Assembly (NCBI GenBank): GCA_023251755.1
Contig: JAHEYF010000035.1
Span: forward strand, 1 to 43,395
DNA: 43,395 nucleotides
Direction: 5' to 3'
Origin: Bacteroidota bacterium
Lineage (GTDB): Bacteria > Bacteroidota > Bacteroidia > B-17B0 > Aurantibacillaceae
The translations under genes were made by a program, and so were the position numbers. Of the stretch, positions 32,244 to 40,735 are shown piece after piece (the first letter of the stretch is position 1; each line of letters begins with the position of its first letter). The notes under the pieces are model-generated. The model searched no databases. It was not told the DNA's origin and saw only the letters and a program-made list of their open reading frames with translations.

Positions 32244-33134
32244 ATGCTCAATAAAAATCATTTCGTGTCAGATAATACAACAAAGCGCCGTTTGCAAACA
32301 TCTTCGGTAACCGTGGTGGTTAGCCTTTCACTGGTATTGTTTATGCTGGCCCTGGTAGGATGGGTGTTGCTGAACGCGAAAAAATTATCGGAATACTACA
32401 AAGAAAACATAGGCTTTCAGGTGTATTTAAAAGAAAGCGCCAGCAATGCAGATGTGGAAAAGTTGCGGAAAGAATTAGATGCAGCGGCTTATGTAAAAAG
32501 TGCGGTCTACAAGTCGAAGGAAGAAGCCGCTGAAGAAATGAAAAAAGAAACCGGGGATGATTTTATTGCTTTTTTGGGCTACAACCCTTTACCGGTTTCC
32601 ATCAATGTAAACCTGCGTTCGGAATATGCCAATGCGGATAGCGTGGCCTGGATAGAAAAAGAAATTACAGCCGACCGGAATGTAAGAGAGGTGGTGTATC
32701 AAAAGGTGCTGGTGGACAATGTAAACGACAATGCCCGTAAAATAGGCCTGATAGTGGGTTTTTTCGCATTCCTCTTGATTTTTATTTCGCTGGCTTTAAT
32801 TAACAATACCATTCGTTTGTCCATATACTCCAAACGCTTTTTAATACGCACCATGTACCTGGTTGGTGCTACGCAGGCCTTTATACGAAAACCTTTTATT
32901 ATACGAGGAGTGAAGATTGGTGTGGTGGCGGCCATCGTTGCCTTTGCCATGCTGGCCGGATTTATATTTATTGTTACCCGCTATGTGCCCGAATTATTGG
33001 TGATACAGGAAGAAAACTGGTTGTTGTTATTGTTTTTGGGAATCTTAATTCTGGGCGTAATTATTTCGGGCTTCAGCTCAGGGCTTGCCGTACGAAGGTA
33101 TTTGCGGCTGAAAGCCGAAGACCTGTATTTTTAA
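32244..33134 (+). CDS. ftsX: FtsX, cell-division ABC transporter permease-like protein
   Basis: The 296-residue protein has an N-terminal membrane segment (about 22-44), a periplasmic domain (about 45-160, FQVYLKESASNADVEKLRKELDAAAYV), and three further membrane segments (about 168-190, 215-240, 262-285), as in FtsX. With FtsE it controls peptidoglycan hydrolases at division. The first of a conserved set ftsX-DUF3098-uppP-truB. No FtsE gene is in the window, as is common in this phylum, where it lies elsewhere. Confidence 0.92.
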   Translation: MLNKNHFVSDNTTKRRLQTSSVTVVVSLSLVLFMLALVGWVLLNAKKLSEYYKENIGFQVYLKESASNADVEKLRKELDAAAYVKSAVYKSKEEAAEEMKKETGDDFIAFLGYNPLPVSINVNLRSEYANADSVAWIEKEITADRNVREVVYQKVLVDNVNDNARKIGLIVGFFAFLLIFISLALINNTIRLSIYSKRFLIRTMYLVGATQAFIRKPFIIRGVKIGVVAAIVAFAMLAGFIFIVTRYVPELLVIQEENWLLLLFLGILILGVIISGFSSGLAVRRYLRLKAEDLYF

Positions 33135-33191
33135 CCGGTAGAACTTAACAAAAGCTAACATTTTAGGAAACGGCTTATCGGGCAAAAATAC

Positions 33192-33199
33192 TATATTTG
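33192..33199 (+). promoter_or_regulatory. -7 element upstream of the DUF3098 gene
   Basis: TATATTTG fits TAnnTTTG, 20 bases ahead of the ATG at 33220. It suggests an internal promoter for DUF3098-uppP-truB besides read-through from ftsX. A TTTTA stretch near 33163 could be the upstream element. Confidence 0.5.
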
Positions 33200-33219
33200 T
33201 CCCGCTTAAAATTTATACA

Positions 33220-33471
33220 ATGAGTTCAGACAACAAAGGTTTTGCTATTCCACGTGAAAATTATAAAATTTTATTGATAGGCCTTGGGCTTATTGTTTTA
33301 GGTTATATATTAATGATAGGTGGCGGTTCCGATGACCCGAATAAATTTAACCCCGAAATATTCAGCGCCCAACGCATTACTGTTGCCCCTGTAGTTTGCC
33401 TGGCCGGTTTTGTAACCATTATTGTTGCCATTATGCGTAAACCCAAAGCAAACGAGGCCAACAAAGAATAA
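33220..33471 (+). CDS. DUF3098 small membrane protein
   Basis: An 83-residue protein with two membrane segments (about 17-35 and 53-72) separated by the conserved [23 protein letters not shown] loop, typical of DUF3098. It lies between ftsX and uppP, only 2 bases ahead of the uppP ATG. The family is restricted to Bacteroidota and its constant position suggests a role linked to envelope growth, but the function is unknown. Confidence 0.9.
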   Translation: MSSDNKGFAIPRENYKILLIGLGLIVLGYILMIGGGSDDPNKFNPEIFSAQRITVAPVVCLAGFVTIIVAIMRKPKANEANKE

Positions 33472-33473
33472 GT

Positions 33474-34268
33474 ATGTCGACACCTGAGGCAATTATTTTA
33501 GCCATTATTGAAGGCCTGACGGAGTATTTACCTGTTTCCTCAACAGGGCACATGATTATCGGTTCCTCTATGATGGGGATTGCTTCCAATAATTTCGTGA
33601 AACTATTTACTATTTGTATCCAGTTCGGCGCTATACTTTCTGTGGTAGTATTGTATTTCAAACGTTTTTTTCGTTCCCTTGATTTTTATTATAAACTTAT
33701 TATAGCCTTTATACCCGCTGCTATTTTTGGAAAATTATTCAGCGATGCCATTGACCAGTTACTGGAAACCCCGCTGGGTGTTGCCATTTCCCTGTTCCTG
33801 GGCGGAATTGTTTTATTGTTTGCCGACAAGTGGTTCAATAAAGCGGAGGTGGATGATGTCGACGCCATTAGTATTCCCACGGCTTTAAAAATTGGCCTTT
33901 TTCAATGTATTGCGATGATACCCGGTGTATCGAGAAGCGGGGCTACCATAGTGGGTGGAATGAGCCAGAAGCTGAGCCGGAAAGCAGCAGCCGAATTTTC
34001 ATTTTTTCTGGCTGTGCCAACTATGTTTGCAGCTACTGTTTATAAATTGTACAAGTATTGTAAAGAGTTTGGCGCCCCAACAGCAGAAGAAATAAAACTA
34101 TTGGCCATTGGGAATGCCGTTGCTTTTGTTGTGGCTTTATTGGCCATTAAAAGCTTTATCGGTTACCTGAACAAACACGGCTTCAGGGTATTCGGCTGGT
34201 ACAGGATTATTGCCGGCTTTGTGATTATTCTTCTTTACTTTACAGGGCATCAATTGCAGGTGATTTAA
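33474..34268 (+). CDS. uppP: UppP, undecaprenyl-diphosphatase
   Basis: The 264-residue membrane protein has the active-site motifs [15 protein letters not shown] (near 14-28) and [15 protein letters not shown] (near 147-161), and about 7-8 hydrophobic segments. It recycles the C55 carrier lipid by dephosphorylating undecaprenyl diphosphate. It is the third gene in the ftsX-truB group, and truB starts 15 bases later. Confidence 0.96.
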   Translation: MSTPEAIILAIIEGLTEYLPVSSTGHMIIGSSMMGIASNNFVKLFTICIQFGAILSVVVLYFKRFFRSLDFYYKLIIAFIPAAIFGKLFSDAIDQLLETPLGVAISLFLGGIVLLFADKWFNKAEVDDVDAISIPTALKIGLFQCIAMIPGVSRSGATIVGGMSQKLSRKAAAEFSFFLAVPTMFAATVYKLYKYCKEFGAPTAEEIKLLAIGNAVAFVVALLAIKSFIGYLNKHGFRVFGWYRIIAGFVIILLYFTGHQLQVI

Positions 34269-34283
34269 TTTCAAAAAAATCAG

Positions 34284-35006
34284 GTGTCAACTAACTTATC
34301 CAATCAACAATTCAATTTTTATTCTGGCGAAGTTATTTTAATGAACAAGCCTTTAACCTGGACTTCTTTTCAAGTGGTGAATAAATTGAAATGGCTCATT
34401 AAACAACACCCTTCATTAATTGTTGAAGGGCAAAAAATAAAACCAAAGATAGGTCATGCAGGAACGCTTGATCCACTGGCAACAGGTTTATTGATTATTT
34501 GCACCGGCAAAAAAACAAAGGAAATTGAACAATACCAGGCCAGGGAAAAAGAATACACCGGAACATTTTACATCGGGGCCACTACACCCTGCTTTGATCT
34601 GGAGAAAGAAATAGATGTGCGTTACCCCACAGAACACATCACCAAAGAATTGATTTTGCAAACAGCTAAAAGTTTTGAAGGAATTCAACAACAAACACCA
34701 CCCATTTATTCTGCCGTAAGAATAAATGGGAAAAGGGCTTACGACCTGGCACGAAGCGGTGAAGAACCGGAAATCAAAGCAAGGGAAGTTGAATTAAAAG
34801 AAGTTGAAATTACGCGCATTGAATTGCCTTATGTAGATTTCAGGGTAGTGTGCAGTAAAGGGACTTATATCCGTTCGCTGGCCCGCGATTTTGGACTTGC
34901 ATTAAACAGTGGTGCGCACCTTACTGCCTTGTGTCGTACCAGAATAGGGGAGTTCCGGCTCGAAGACGCTTCCACCATCGAGGGCTTTCAAAGTCAGGTT
35001 CAATAA
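34284..35006 (+). CDS. truB: TruB, tRNA pseudouridine-55 synthase
   Basis: The 240-residue protein has VNKLKWL, KIGHAGTLDPLATGLL with the catalytic Asp (near 61), YTGTFYIGATTPCFDLE, PPIYSAVRINGKRAYDLAR, and CSKGTYIRSLARDFG. It makes pseudouridine 55 in tRNA. The start is GTG at 34284; an alternative at the later ATG (34341, MNKPLTW) would remove part of the conserved GEVILMNKP segment. Confidence 0.95.
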   Translation: MSTNLSNQQFNFYSGEVILMNKPLTWTSFQVVNKLKWLIKQHPSLIVEGQKIKPKIGHAGTLDPLATGLLIICTGKKTKEIEQYQAREKEYTGTFYIGATTPCFDLEKEIDVRYPTEHITKELILQTAKSFEGIQQQTPPIYSAVRINGKRAYDLARSGEEPEIKAREVELKEVEITRIELPYVDFRVVCSKGTYIRSLARDFGLALNSGAHLTALCRTRIGEFRLEDASTIEGFQSQVQ

Positions 35007-35044
35007 TAGTGACAGGTTTAACTTCAACAGAATTCATAAACCGT

Positions 35045-35102
35045 AACAAGGTTGACCACAGCTGCAATTAAAAATTACCTGTGAATCAACCCTGGTTTTT
35101 TT
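35045..35102 (+). terminator. Intrinsic terminator after truB
   Basis: AACAAGGTTGA-c-CACAG (35045-35060) pairs imperfectly with CTGTG-aa-TCAACCCTGGTT (35079-35096), with a loop of about 18 bases, and runs into TTTTTTTG. It ends the ftsX-truB transcript. Confidence 0.7.
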
Positions 35103-35125
35103 GATACTTCTTTGCAATATAAAAT

Positions 35126-36061
35126 CTATGCTATTTTCGAAAATAATTTTTTCCGGTTGATAAATTTAACCAGGTAATAAACCAGTCCACCCAAAAGAAA
35201 GAAAGGCCAGATGGCTACAAAAAACAGGGCAATGGTTTGCAGTACTTCGAGCCCTTTTAAAGAAGCTACTTGTAGTTTATCAGTAAAAGAAGGTGTATAA
35301 GGTTCAATAAAAGGAACAAGCGCCATTTTCCTGTATTCCTTTTTTTCATCCTGGTAAATTGACAGCTTTACGGTGCTGTAATTCACCTGGTCGTTGAGCG
35401 ATAGGAGGTTGATGGTTTGCATATCGTTCGTGCTTTTTTCCTGTGCAAGGTTTTCTAAAGCCTCCATTGTTTCAGGTAATTTTTTGCCCTGTTGTTCAAT
35501 AGCGGCGTTCATTTTTTTAATATGGGTATCGTTGCGTTTGGTGCTGAGTTGTGCCGAAAGAATTTGTAGCTTAACATCATCTGCTTTAATCAGGCGGTTG
35601 TCTAAAAAATCAACGAGGCCATTAATTTCCATGAGCGTGCTGTCTAACTTTTCATTGGGAACACGCAGGGTAATTTCATTTACAACCGAAACAGTGCTTA
35701 TTTGCACAAGCGAATCGCTGGTAATTTGAACTGCGCCTTCATTTACTTTTGTACCGCTCAGGTTGGTATAGGTAATAAACCCGTTTTGTTTGCGTACAAT
35801 ACGTTCAATATCCGCTGTGGCTTTCCTTACATCTTTTACACTGCAGCGGATATCGGCAGTCCGTAAAAATACCCGTGCTTCTGTTGTAATCTTATCTGTA
35901 GTTACCGGATCCAAGGCTTTGGCAATGGAATCGCTCAATACGTATTCTTTACTTTCAGCTTCGCGTCGTGAAGCGCCAGGCCCGCAAGCCACAACTAATA
36001 AACAAACCGGTAAGGCGGCAATGATTGCTTTTTTACCAATAACCTGAAATGATGTTTTCAT
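35126..36061 (-). CDS. DUF4349 lipoprotein
   Basis: A 311-residue protein with a lipoprotein signal (LPVCLLVVACG, Cys near 26). It is followed by a beta/alpha region (TEARVFLRTADIRCSVKDV ... TLRVPNEKLDSTLMEI), a coiled-coil stretch (about 160-215), and a C-terminal membrane segment (about 272-300) with basic residues after it. This is the DUF4349 architecture. The role is unknown. Both a lipid anchor and a C-terminal membrane helix are predicted. Confidence 0.85.
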   Translation of the reverse strand: MKTSFQVIGKKAIIAALPVCLLVVACGPGASRREAESKEYVLSDSIAKALDPVTTDKITTEARVFLRTADIRCSVKDVRKATADIERIVRKQNGFITYTNLSGTKVNEGAVQITSDSLVQISTVSVVNEITLRVPNEKLDSTLMEINGLVDFLDNRLIKADDVKLQILSAQLSTKRNDTHIKKMNAAIEQQGKKLPETMEALENLAQEKSTNDMQTINLLSLNDQVNYSTVKLSIYQDEKKEYRKMALVPFIEPYTPSFTDKLQVASLKGLEVLQTIALFFVAIWPFFLLGGLVYYLVKFINRKKLFSKIA

Positions 36062-36129
36062 ATTGTTTGATTTTATTGTTGATCCGCTAAAAGGAAAAAT
36101 TGTAACCTTTAAAAAATGTTAAATGAATT

Positions 36130-36240
36130 ACGAGTACAGAATTAGCTGATGTGATGATTAGCAGATTAGCTAATGAAACAATTAAACTATGAACTTAGAT
36201 TATCTACTTTGAATATTGAATTTTAAATTTTGAACTTTAG
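36130..36240. repeat. AGCTGATGTGATGATTAGC and TTGAATTTTGAACTTT word repeats
   Basis: The divergent gap contains TTAGCTGATGTGATGATTAGC, AGATTAGCTAATG, then ATGAACTTAGATTATCTAC, TTTGAATATTGAATTTTAAA, TTTTGAACTTT. The first word matches text at 9175 and 17665. No gene is seen. Confidence 0.55.
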
Positions 36241-36290
36241 CGAAGAACTTCTACTAAATCAACACCCGAATGTTAATAATCAAAATGCAG

Positions 36291-36325
36291 TTGCCTGAAA
36301 TCATTGAACTGAAAAGATAAATTTG
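36291..36325 (+). promoter_or_regulatory. Candidate promoter of the glucosaminidase gene
   Basis: TTGC (36291-36294) followed after 23 bases by TAAATTTG (36318-36325), which matches the -7 consensus. The distance to the ATG is 15 bases. Confidence 0.5.
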
Positions 36326-36340
36326 TAGGGCAAGAAGCCT

Positions 36341-37297
36341 ATGCAAAGACTTTTTTTGATACTTGTTTTAATTTTTACACTTTCCATCCAGGGTGTACTT
36401 GCACAACCCTCCGAAAAAAAGTTCACGGCCGAAGATTATGTGCTGAAGTTTAAAGAAGAAGCCATACAGGAAATGTTGAAGCACGGTATACCTGCAAGCG
36501 TTATACTGGCGCAGGGAATGCTTGAAAGTGCCAATGGAAACAGCCCTTTGGCGGTATATGCCAACAATCATTTCGGTATAAAATGCCATGTGGGCTGGGA
36601 AGGCTCTACGTTTACACACGACGACGATGAGAAGAATGAATGTTTCCGCCGTTACGAAAACCCTTTCGAATCCTTTGAAGACCATTCTTTGTTTTTAAAA
36701 AGCCGCCCCCGTTATGCCTTCTTATTTATCCTTCCCAAAAACGATTACCGTTCCTGGGCCAAAGGTTTAAAAGAAGCGGGTTATGCCACCAACCCGGAGT
36801 ACGGCGATTTACTGATTGATTTAATAGAACGGTTTGAACTGAACCAGTACGATAAATTAGATTATATGCCCACTATAAAAGTGGACATCAATGCAAGTGC
36901 TTTGGCGCAACCAAAAATGGAGCTTCGGCAAATACACCATTTTAACCACACTCAGTTTGTAAGCAGCAAAGCCGGTGATACCTATACTAAAATAGCCGCG
37001 GAGTTTAATTTGAATGCAGAGCATATTTTAAAATACAACGACGCCGTACAGGATGAAGAACTGAAAGAGGGGCAAAAAGTATACCTGCAGCCTAAGCGAA
37101 GCAAAGCAAGCGAAACATACCATGTGGTTAGCCAGGGCGAGACCATGCAAGCCATAGCACAGTATTACGGAGTTAAGTTGCACGCGCTTTACAAACGAAA
37201 TAAAATGAAAGAAGGGCAGGAGCCCCTTCCCGGAGAAATTGTTTGTTTGTCGGGAAAAAAAACAGACAAGCCCGAAGAGGTATTGAGCCGGAAATAA
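36341..37297 (+). CDS. Secreted glucosaminidase with LysM domains
   Basis: A 318-residue exported protein with signal peptide (1-21, ending GVLAQ). It has a FlgJ-type glucosaminidase domain (about 30-170): ILAQGMLESANGNSPLA with the catalytic Glu, NNHFGIKCH, DDEKNECFRRYENPFESFEDHSLFL and WAKGLKEAGYATNPEYGDLLI. Two C-terminal LysM modules (about 205-250 and 262-306) bind peptidoglycan: FVSSKAGDTYTKIAAEFNL and YHVVSQGETMQAIAQYYGV. It hydrolyses the glycan backbone in cell-wall turnover or division. Confidence 0.92.
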   Translation: MQRLFLILVLIFTLSIQGVLAQPSEKKFTAEDYVLKFKEEAIQEMLKHGIPASVILAQGMLESANGNSPLAVYANNHFGIKCHVGWEGSTFTHDDDEKNECFRRYENPFESFEDHSLFLKSRPRYAFLFILPKNDYRSWAKGLKEAGYATNPEYGDLLIDLIERFELNQYDKLDYMPTIKVDINASALAQPKMELRQIHHFNHTQFVSSKAGDTYTKIAAEFNLNAEHILKYNDAVQDEELKEGQKVYLQPKRSKASETYHVVSQGETMQAIAQYYGVKLHALYKRNKMKEGQEPLPGEIVCLSGKKTDKPEEVLSRK

Positions 37298-37332
37298 AAT
37301 GCTTAACTTCCTTCTTTACAAATCCTGCGAAA

Positions 37333-38121
37333 TTGAACCAGCTCAAAACCACGGCTAAATATTTAAGGTATCGCTTTCGTTCACAAACCAAACACGGTAT
37401 TCACTCTCCTTTTGTTTACAATCTGCTTACTGAGGTAATTGAAGACAACAGCAATTATTATGCGTACCAGCAATTAACAAGTTTACGCCACGAGCTTCTT
37501 CAATCGAAAGAAGTAATTGAAATACAGGATTTCGGGGCGGGTTCGCGTTATTTTAAAAGCAATAAAAGAAAGGTAAGTGATATCACCAGGCACGGTATCA
37601 GCCGGGAAAAATATGCGCGCCTTTTGTTTCGTTTAGTCAATTATTTTAACCCGAAAACAATTGTTGAACTGGGTACATCCATTGGTTTAACAAGCATGCA
37701 CCTGGCTGCTGCAAAAAAAACAAGCCTTGTGTATACCATCGAAGGTTGTAAAAATACAGCGGCATTTGCACAGGCCCTTTTTAAAAAACAAGGGGCAGAA
37801 AATATTCAACTGATCAATGCAGTTTTTGAGGAGGCCTTGCCCGCTTTATTGCTCACCCTTCCCGAAATTGATTTTTTGTATGTAGATGGGAATCACCGGA
37901 AGCAGGCTACGATTGACTATTTTGAAAAAGCCTTGCTCAAATCAAATAACTACAGTGTGTTTGTGTTTGACGACATACACTGGAACAGCGGGATGGAAGA
38001 GGCCTGGGAGTATATCCGCAATCATACGCAAGTACGCATCAGCATCGATTTGTTTTTTATAGGGCTGGTGTTTTTCCGTTCGGAACAAAAACAGAAAGAG
38101 CATTTTGTTATCCGCTTTTAA
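37333..38121 (+). CDS. Class I SAM-dependent methyltransferase
   Basis: The frame is open from 37243, but that start overlaps the glucosaminidase by 55 bases and its first 30 residues (MFVGKKNRQARR) look unrelated. I prefer TTG at 37333, 8-15 residues ahead of the family-like RSQTKHGIHSPFVYNLLTEVIED. The product (262 residues from there) has a SAM site IVELGTSIGLTSMHLAAA and IDFLYVDGNHRKQATIDYFE with the DGNH motif of O-methyltransferase-like enzymes. Substrate is unknown. Confidence 0.8.
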   Translation: MNQLKTTAKYLRYRFRSQTKHGIHSPFVYNLLTEVIEDNSNYYAYQQLTSLRHELLQSKEVIEIQDFGAGSRYFKSNKRKVSDITRHGISREKYARLLFRLVNYFNPKTIVELGTSIGLTSMHLAAAKKTSLVYTIEGCKNTAAFAQALFKKQGAENIQLINAVFEEALPALLLTLPEIDFLYVDGNHRKQATIDYFEKALLKSNNYSVFVFDDIHWNSGMEEAWEYIRNHTQVRISIDLFFIGLVFFRSEQKQKEHFVIRF

Positions 38122-38127
38122 AACGGT

Positions 38128-38931
38128 CTACTCTTTTTTCTTTGTGGCAACAAGTGCATACACCATAGGTATTTTATTGTCTAAGTGTTTAATGCGGTAC
38201 TTTTTCTTTTCCACTTCAATGGTTTCCTTAAAACAATTGTAAGGCGAATAATCAAATTCATCCAATGAATTCATCTCCAGTCCGTTTTTAATTAAACTGT
38301 TCACCACCTCGCTCATGCCGTGGTTCCAGCATACGAATTCCGCTTTTATCGGAGCATTCCTATCGGCGTAGGTTCCGCTTTCAGTTTCTATGATGGGGCC
38401 TGTATTAAAATAATTGTAACCGATCTTGTCAAAATTATCATCAAACATCCACACCACCGGGTGAAATTCAACAAACACAAATTTACCACCGGGTTTTAAA
38501 AACCGTGAAATAAGTGCGCCCCATTTGTTGAGGTCAGGAAGCCAGCCAATGGTGCCGTAACTGGTATATACGATATCGAACTGTTGATTCAAATGTTGTG
38601 GTAAGTCATACACATCGCAGCAAATAAAACCGGCTTTAACATTCGTTTTTTCAGAAAGGCTGTTTGCCTGCTTAATCGCCTTGTCTGATAAATCAACACC
38701 GGTAACATCTGCTCCAAGCCTTCCCAAAGAAATGGTATCCTGTCCGAAATGGCATTGAAGGTGTAAAATACTTTTTTCTTTTACATCGCCTAATAAATTA
38801 AGTTCAATATCGTTCAATGAAGTATTGCCTTTTAAAAAACCTTCCAGGTCGTAAAAGTCTGACTTTATGTGATAATCGGTTCTGTTGTTCCAGGAAACTT
38901 TGTTTTTCTCTATATAATTAATGTCGTTCAT
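38128..38931 (-). CDS. Class I SAM-dependent methyltransferase (methyltransferase 11 type)
   Basis: A 267-residue protein with the SAM motif ILHLQCHFGQDTISLGRLGADVTGVDLSDKAIKQA (near 54-88) and KPGGKFVFVEFHP. It is convergent with the preceding methyltransferase, with only 6 bases between them. The substrate is not evident. No cofactor-binding domain besides the Rossmann fold is seen. Confidence 0.87.
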   Translation of the reverse strand: MNDINYIEKNKVSWNNRTDYHIKSDFYDLEGFLKGNTSLNDIELNLLGDVKEKSILHLQCHFGQDTISLGRLGADVTGVDLSDKAIKQANSLSEKTNVKAGFICCDVYDLPQHLNQQFDIVYTSYGTIGWLPDLNKWGALISRFLKPGGKFVFVEFHPVVWMFDDNFDKIGYNYFNTGPIIETESGTYADRNAPIKAEFVCWNHGMSEVVNSLIKNGLEMNSLDEFDYSPYNCFKETIEVEKKKYRIKHLDNKIPMVYALVATKKKE

Positions 38932-38939
38932 TTTTTTAA

Positions 38940-38982
38940 ATTAAATTCTCAAATCTCCTGTCTCAATACTAATGCCTCACAT
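38940..38982. repeat. CTCAAATCTCCTGTCTCAATAC word repeat
   Basis: Text ATTCTCAAATCTCCTGTC, TCAATACTAATGCCTCACATC in the gap between two minus-strand genes. It belongs to the TTTGAGTATTGAGA family in inverse orientation, compare 15660-15700. Confidence 0.5.
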
Positions 38983-39969
38983 CTATTTTCGGTTCTTTTT
39001 TTCTTTCGCTTCTAATGCAGGCAATTCCTTTTTGTATTTTGTTACGTCCCAGTTTATCTGCCAGCGCTTCACGTAATCGGCTAGGGGTGGAAGTCCAACA
39101 CCTGCGCGTCTTTTGTCAACATTGTCCGGATCTTCCAAAGGTAAAACATAATACAATTGTGTTTCCGTATCCCGTCCGATCTGGCTTCCATATAGTTGTT
39201 TTTTTCCTTCTCCTAAAGCAACGCGGTCTTCCAGTAAAGCCAGGCTACTACCCTGGGCCTTGTTATTTTTTACAGCTTCCCGCATCATGGGTAAATATTT
39301 TTCCTGGGTGGCCAAATTCGAATGTTGAATAACAAGAAACAAGGTAGCATTTCCCTTGCCGCTAATAACATCATCGCCCAACCAACCGTATTTGTCTAAA
39401 ATTGCTTTTATTTTCAACAGGTTTAGCGAATCCTTTTCATTAATTATTTTCCAATGCGCTTTCATTTCTTTCGAATCCCAGCCAAATTTTTTTTCGATAG
39501 CGTCTATTTGCAACCTGTATTTCTGGTCGTCGTCAAAAATACTGTCTAATTGCTGAACCAAAGGTTTGTTGTAATTAATTTCAAGTTTATCTTTATTGGC
39601 CTTTACCATTTCTAACAAAGGTTTCCACCTTTTGTCGTTGTATAGGGAAATTAAATCACTGTCCTTAGTTATGTGATCATAATTTGTATACCCCATTAAA
39701 CTGGCAATACGGTTTAAATTAAAAAAAGCACTATCGGGATAATTTGCCAGTGCCCAGCAACAAGCTGCGTTGTACCGGTCGTTCATTGTGCCTTTCCAGC
39801 CGTTTGCTTTAAAAGCTGCTGAGTAGGCAAAAGAAGAATTTTTAAAATCTTTTGCGGTATACAGCGAATCTGCTTTTTTCACCAGGTCGTAATATTGTTG
39901 GGGAAGGCTTTGCGCAAAGGATAAATTTATTGAAACAATAAAAACGAAGAGGAATTTTAATTTTTGCAT
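38983..39969 (-). CDS. DUF6624 secreted protein
   Basis: The 328-residue protein has a signal peptide (1-19, INLSFAQ), an N-terminal tetratricopeptide-like region (about 25-110, KKADSLYTAKDFKNSSFAYSAAF), and a C-terminal domain with KYGWLGDDVISGKGNATLFLVIQHSNLATQEKYLPMM and LALLEDRVALGEGKKQLYGSQIG, characteristic of DUF6624. Function is unknown. The upstream gap up to the tRNA is empty of coding text. Confidence 0.8.
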   Translation of the reverse strand: MQKLKFLFVFIVSINLSFAQSLPQQYYDLVKKADSLYTAKDFKNSSFAYSAAFKANGWKGTMNDRYNAACCWALANYPDSAFFNLNRIASLMGYTNYDHITKDSDLISLYNDKRWKPLLEMVKANKDKLEINYNKPLVQQLDSIFDDDQKYRLQIDAIEKKFGWDSKEMKAHWKIINEKDSLNLLKIKAILDKYGWLGDDVISGKGNATLFLVIQHSNLATQEKYLPMMREAVKNNKAQGSSLALLEDRVALGEGKKQLYGSQIGRDTETQLYYVLPLEDPDNVDKRRAGVGLPPLADYVKRWQINWDVTKYKKELPALEAKEKKNRK

Positions 39970-40300
39970 AATTGGTATTTAGGAAAATAAAGACATAAAT
40001 AAATAAGTGTTGCTGTTCTTGGAATTTTTTAACCTGCGCGAAGGTAAAATTTATTAATGGCCAAACAAAAAAATACAGGGCTGCTTTATCCTGTCAGCAT
40101 GCCTTGTAAAGCCTCCGCACTTTCTTAATTTTTTTATTTGGATGTTTTCAGGATCAGGTAGCCTGATCATCAATACACTCTTGACTGAGTTTGAACAGGC
40201 AAGAGGCTTGAACTGTTTTTAATAGAAATTATAGTTGTGAATAATAAGTGTTGCCTGTATGCAAACACCCCTCAACAATCCCATCATAAATAGAAGGGAT
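39970..40300. other. Gene-free region with several hairpins, possible small RNA
   Basis: No ORF is convincing over 330 bases. It contains GATCAGG-TAG-CCTGATC (40152-40168) and AACAG-G-CAAG-AGG-CTTG-AA-CTGTTTTT (40194-40220), a terminator-like hairpin on the plus strand. On the minus strand ACAGG ... CCTGT precedes ATTTTTTT near 40070-40095. An untranslated RNA on either strand is possible, but no known family is recognised. Confidence 0.3.
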
Positions 40301-40340
40301 AAAAACAAAAAACCAGTAAACTTATGGTTTACTGGTTTTT
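40301..40340 (-). terminator. Terminator of tRNA-Pro (symmetrical)
   Basis: AAAAACCAGTAAAC and GTTTACTGGTTTTT form a perfect 14-bp stem around TTATG. On the minus strand it is followed by GTTTTTATCC and lies 18 bases beyond the tRNA 3' end. Because both strands carry T-rich tails, it can act in both directions. Confidence 0.85.
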
Positions 40341-40357
40341 GATTGATTAACAAATTG

Positions 40358-40431
40358 TCGGGGCGGCCAGATTCGAACTGACGACCTCCTGCTCCCAAAG
40401 CAGGCGCGATACCGGGCTACGCTACGCCCCG
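40358..40431 (-). tRNA. tRNA-Pro (anticodon TGG)
   Basis: A 74-base cloverleaf on the minus strand. The acceptor CGGGGCG pairs with CGCCCCG, then discriminator A. The D-arm region is TAGCGTAGCCCGGTATCGC. The anticodon stem CCTGC/GCAGG encloses TTTGGGA with anticodon TGG. The T-arm has GTTCGAATC. CCA is not encoded. It has its own promoter and terminator. Confidence 0.95.
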
Positions 40432-40468
40432 AAAGGCAATTGTTGTTAAAGAACTTTTAAAGACGGTG

Positions 40469-40499
40469 CAAAAGTATAAAAATCCTGCCTTTCTGCAAA
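40469..40499 (-). promoter_or_regulatory. Promoter of tRNA-Pro
   Basis: On the minus strand TTTG (40496-40499), 19 bases, then TACTTTTG (40469-40476) is a perfect match to the Bacteroidota promoter. Transcription would begin about 30 bases ahead of the mature tRNA 5' end. Confidence 0.8.
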
Positions 40500-40594
40500 C
40501 GTTTTAAGGGGATTTCACGAATTTTATTTCCGAAATAATTTTAAATCAGTTAAAGCAACTGATTTGCAAGCACTTAATTTTTATATAGTTCACA

Positions 40595-40710
40595 AGTTCT
40601 TTTGTTCGATTGTTTATAAGTTCAGCCAAACTATTGAACTTATAAACGAATAAACCATTGTGCGTTTAAACAAATGAACTATCAAACATTTAAACGGATA
40701 AACGTATTTT
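40595..40710. repeat. AGTTC / AACGAATAAAC palindromic repeat ahead of ctaB
   Basis: GTTTATAAGTTCA (40612-40624) and TGAACTTATAAAC (40635-40647) form a perfect 13-bp stem with 10-base loop. The surrounding text has GTTCTTTTGTTCGATTG, ACGAATAAACC, AAACAAATGAAC, AAACGGATAAACG. It is the longest copy of the AACGAATAAAC family in the window. Confidence 0.65.
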
Positions 40711-40713
40711 TGT

Positions 40714-40721
40714 TACCTTTG
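40714..40721 (+). promoter_or_regulatory. -7 element of ctaB
   Basis: TACCTTTG fits TAnnTTTG and lies 14 bases ahead of the GTG start at 40736. No clear TTTG element is present at 19-22 bases upstream; CATTTAAAC at 40686 is the nearest. Confidence 0.55.
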
Positions 40722-40735
40722 CGCACCTTTTTTGT

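Larger units (their letters stand above)
40432..40735. other. Gene-free spacer between tRNA-Pro and ctaB
   Basis: About 300 bases without coding text. It holds the tRNA promoter (40469-40499, minus), the palindromic repeat at 40595-40710 and the -7 element of ctaB (40714-40721). Between 40500 and 40590 only AT-rich text is seen, with TCAGTT-AAAGC-AACTGA as a short palindrome (40548-40564). Confidence 0.5.

Noticed and set aside
32234..32244. TACTTTTA as a promoter -7 element for ftsX
   Set aside because: It overlaps the start codon, so transcription would begin inside the gene; no alternative downstream start fits FtsX.
37243..37332. 30-codon extension of the methyltransferase into the glucosaminidase gene
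   Set aside because: The overlap is 55 bases and the residues look like a frame-shifted reading of the upstream gene; a TTG start near the conserved HGIHSPF segment is more likely, although not proven.
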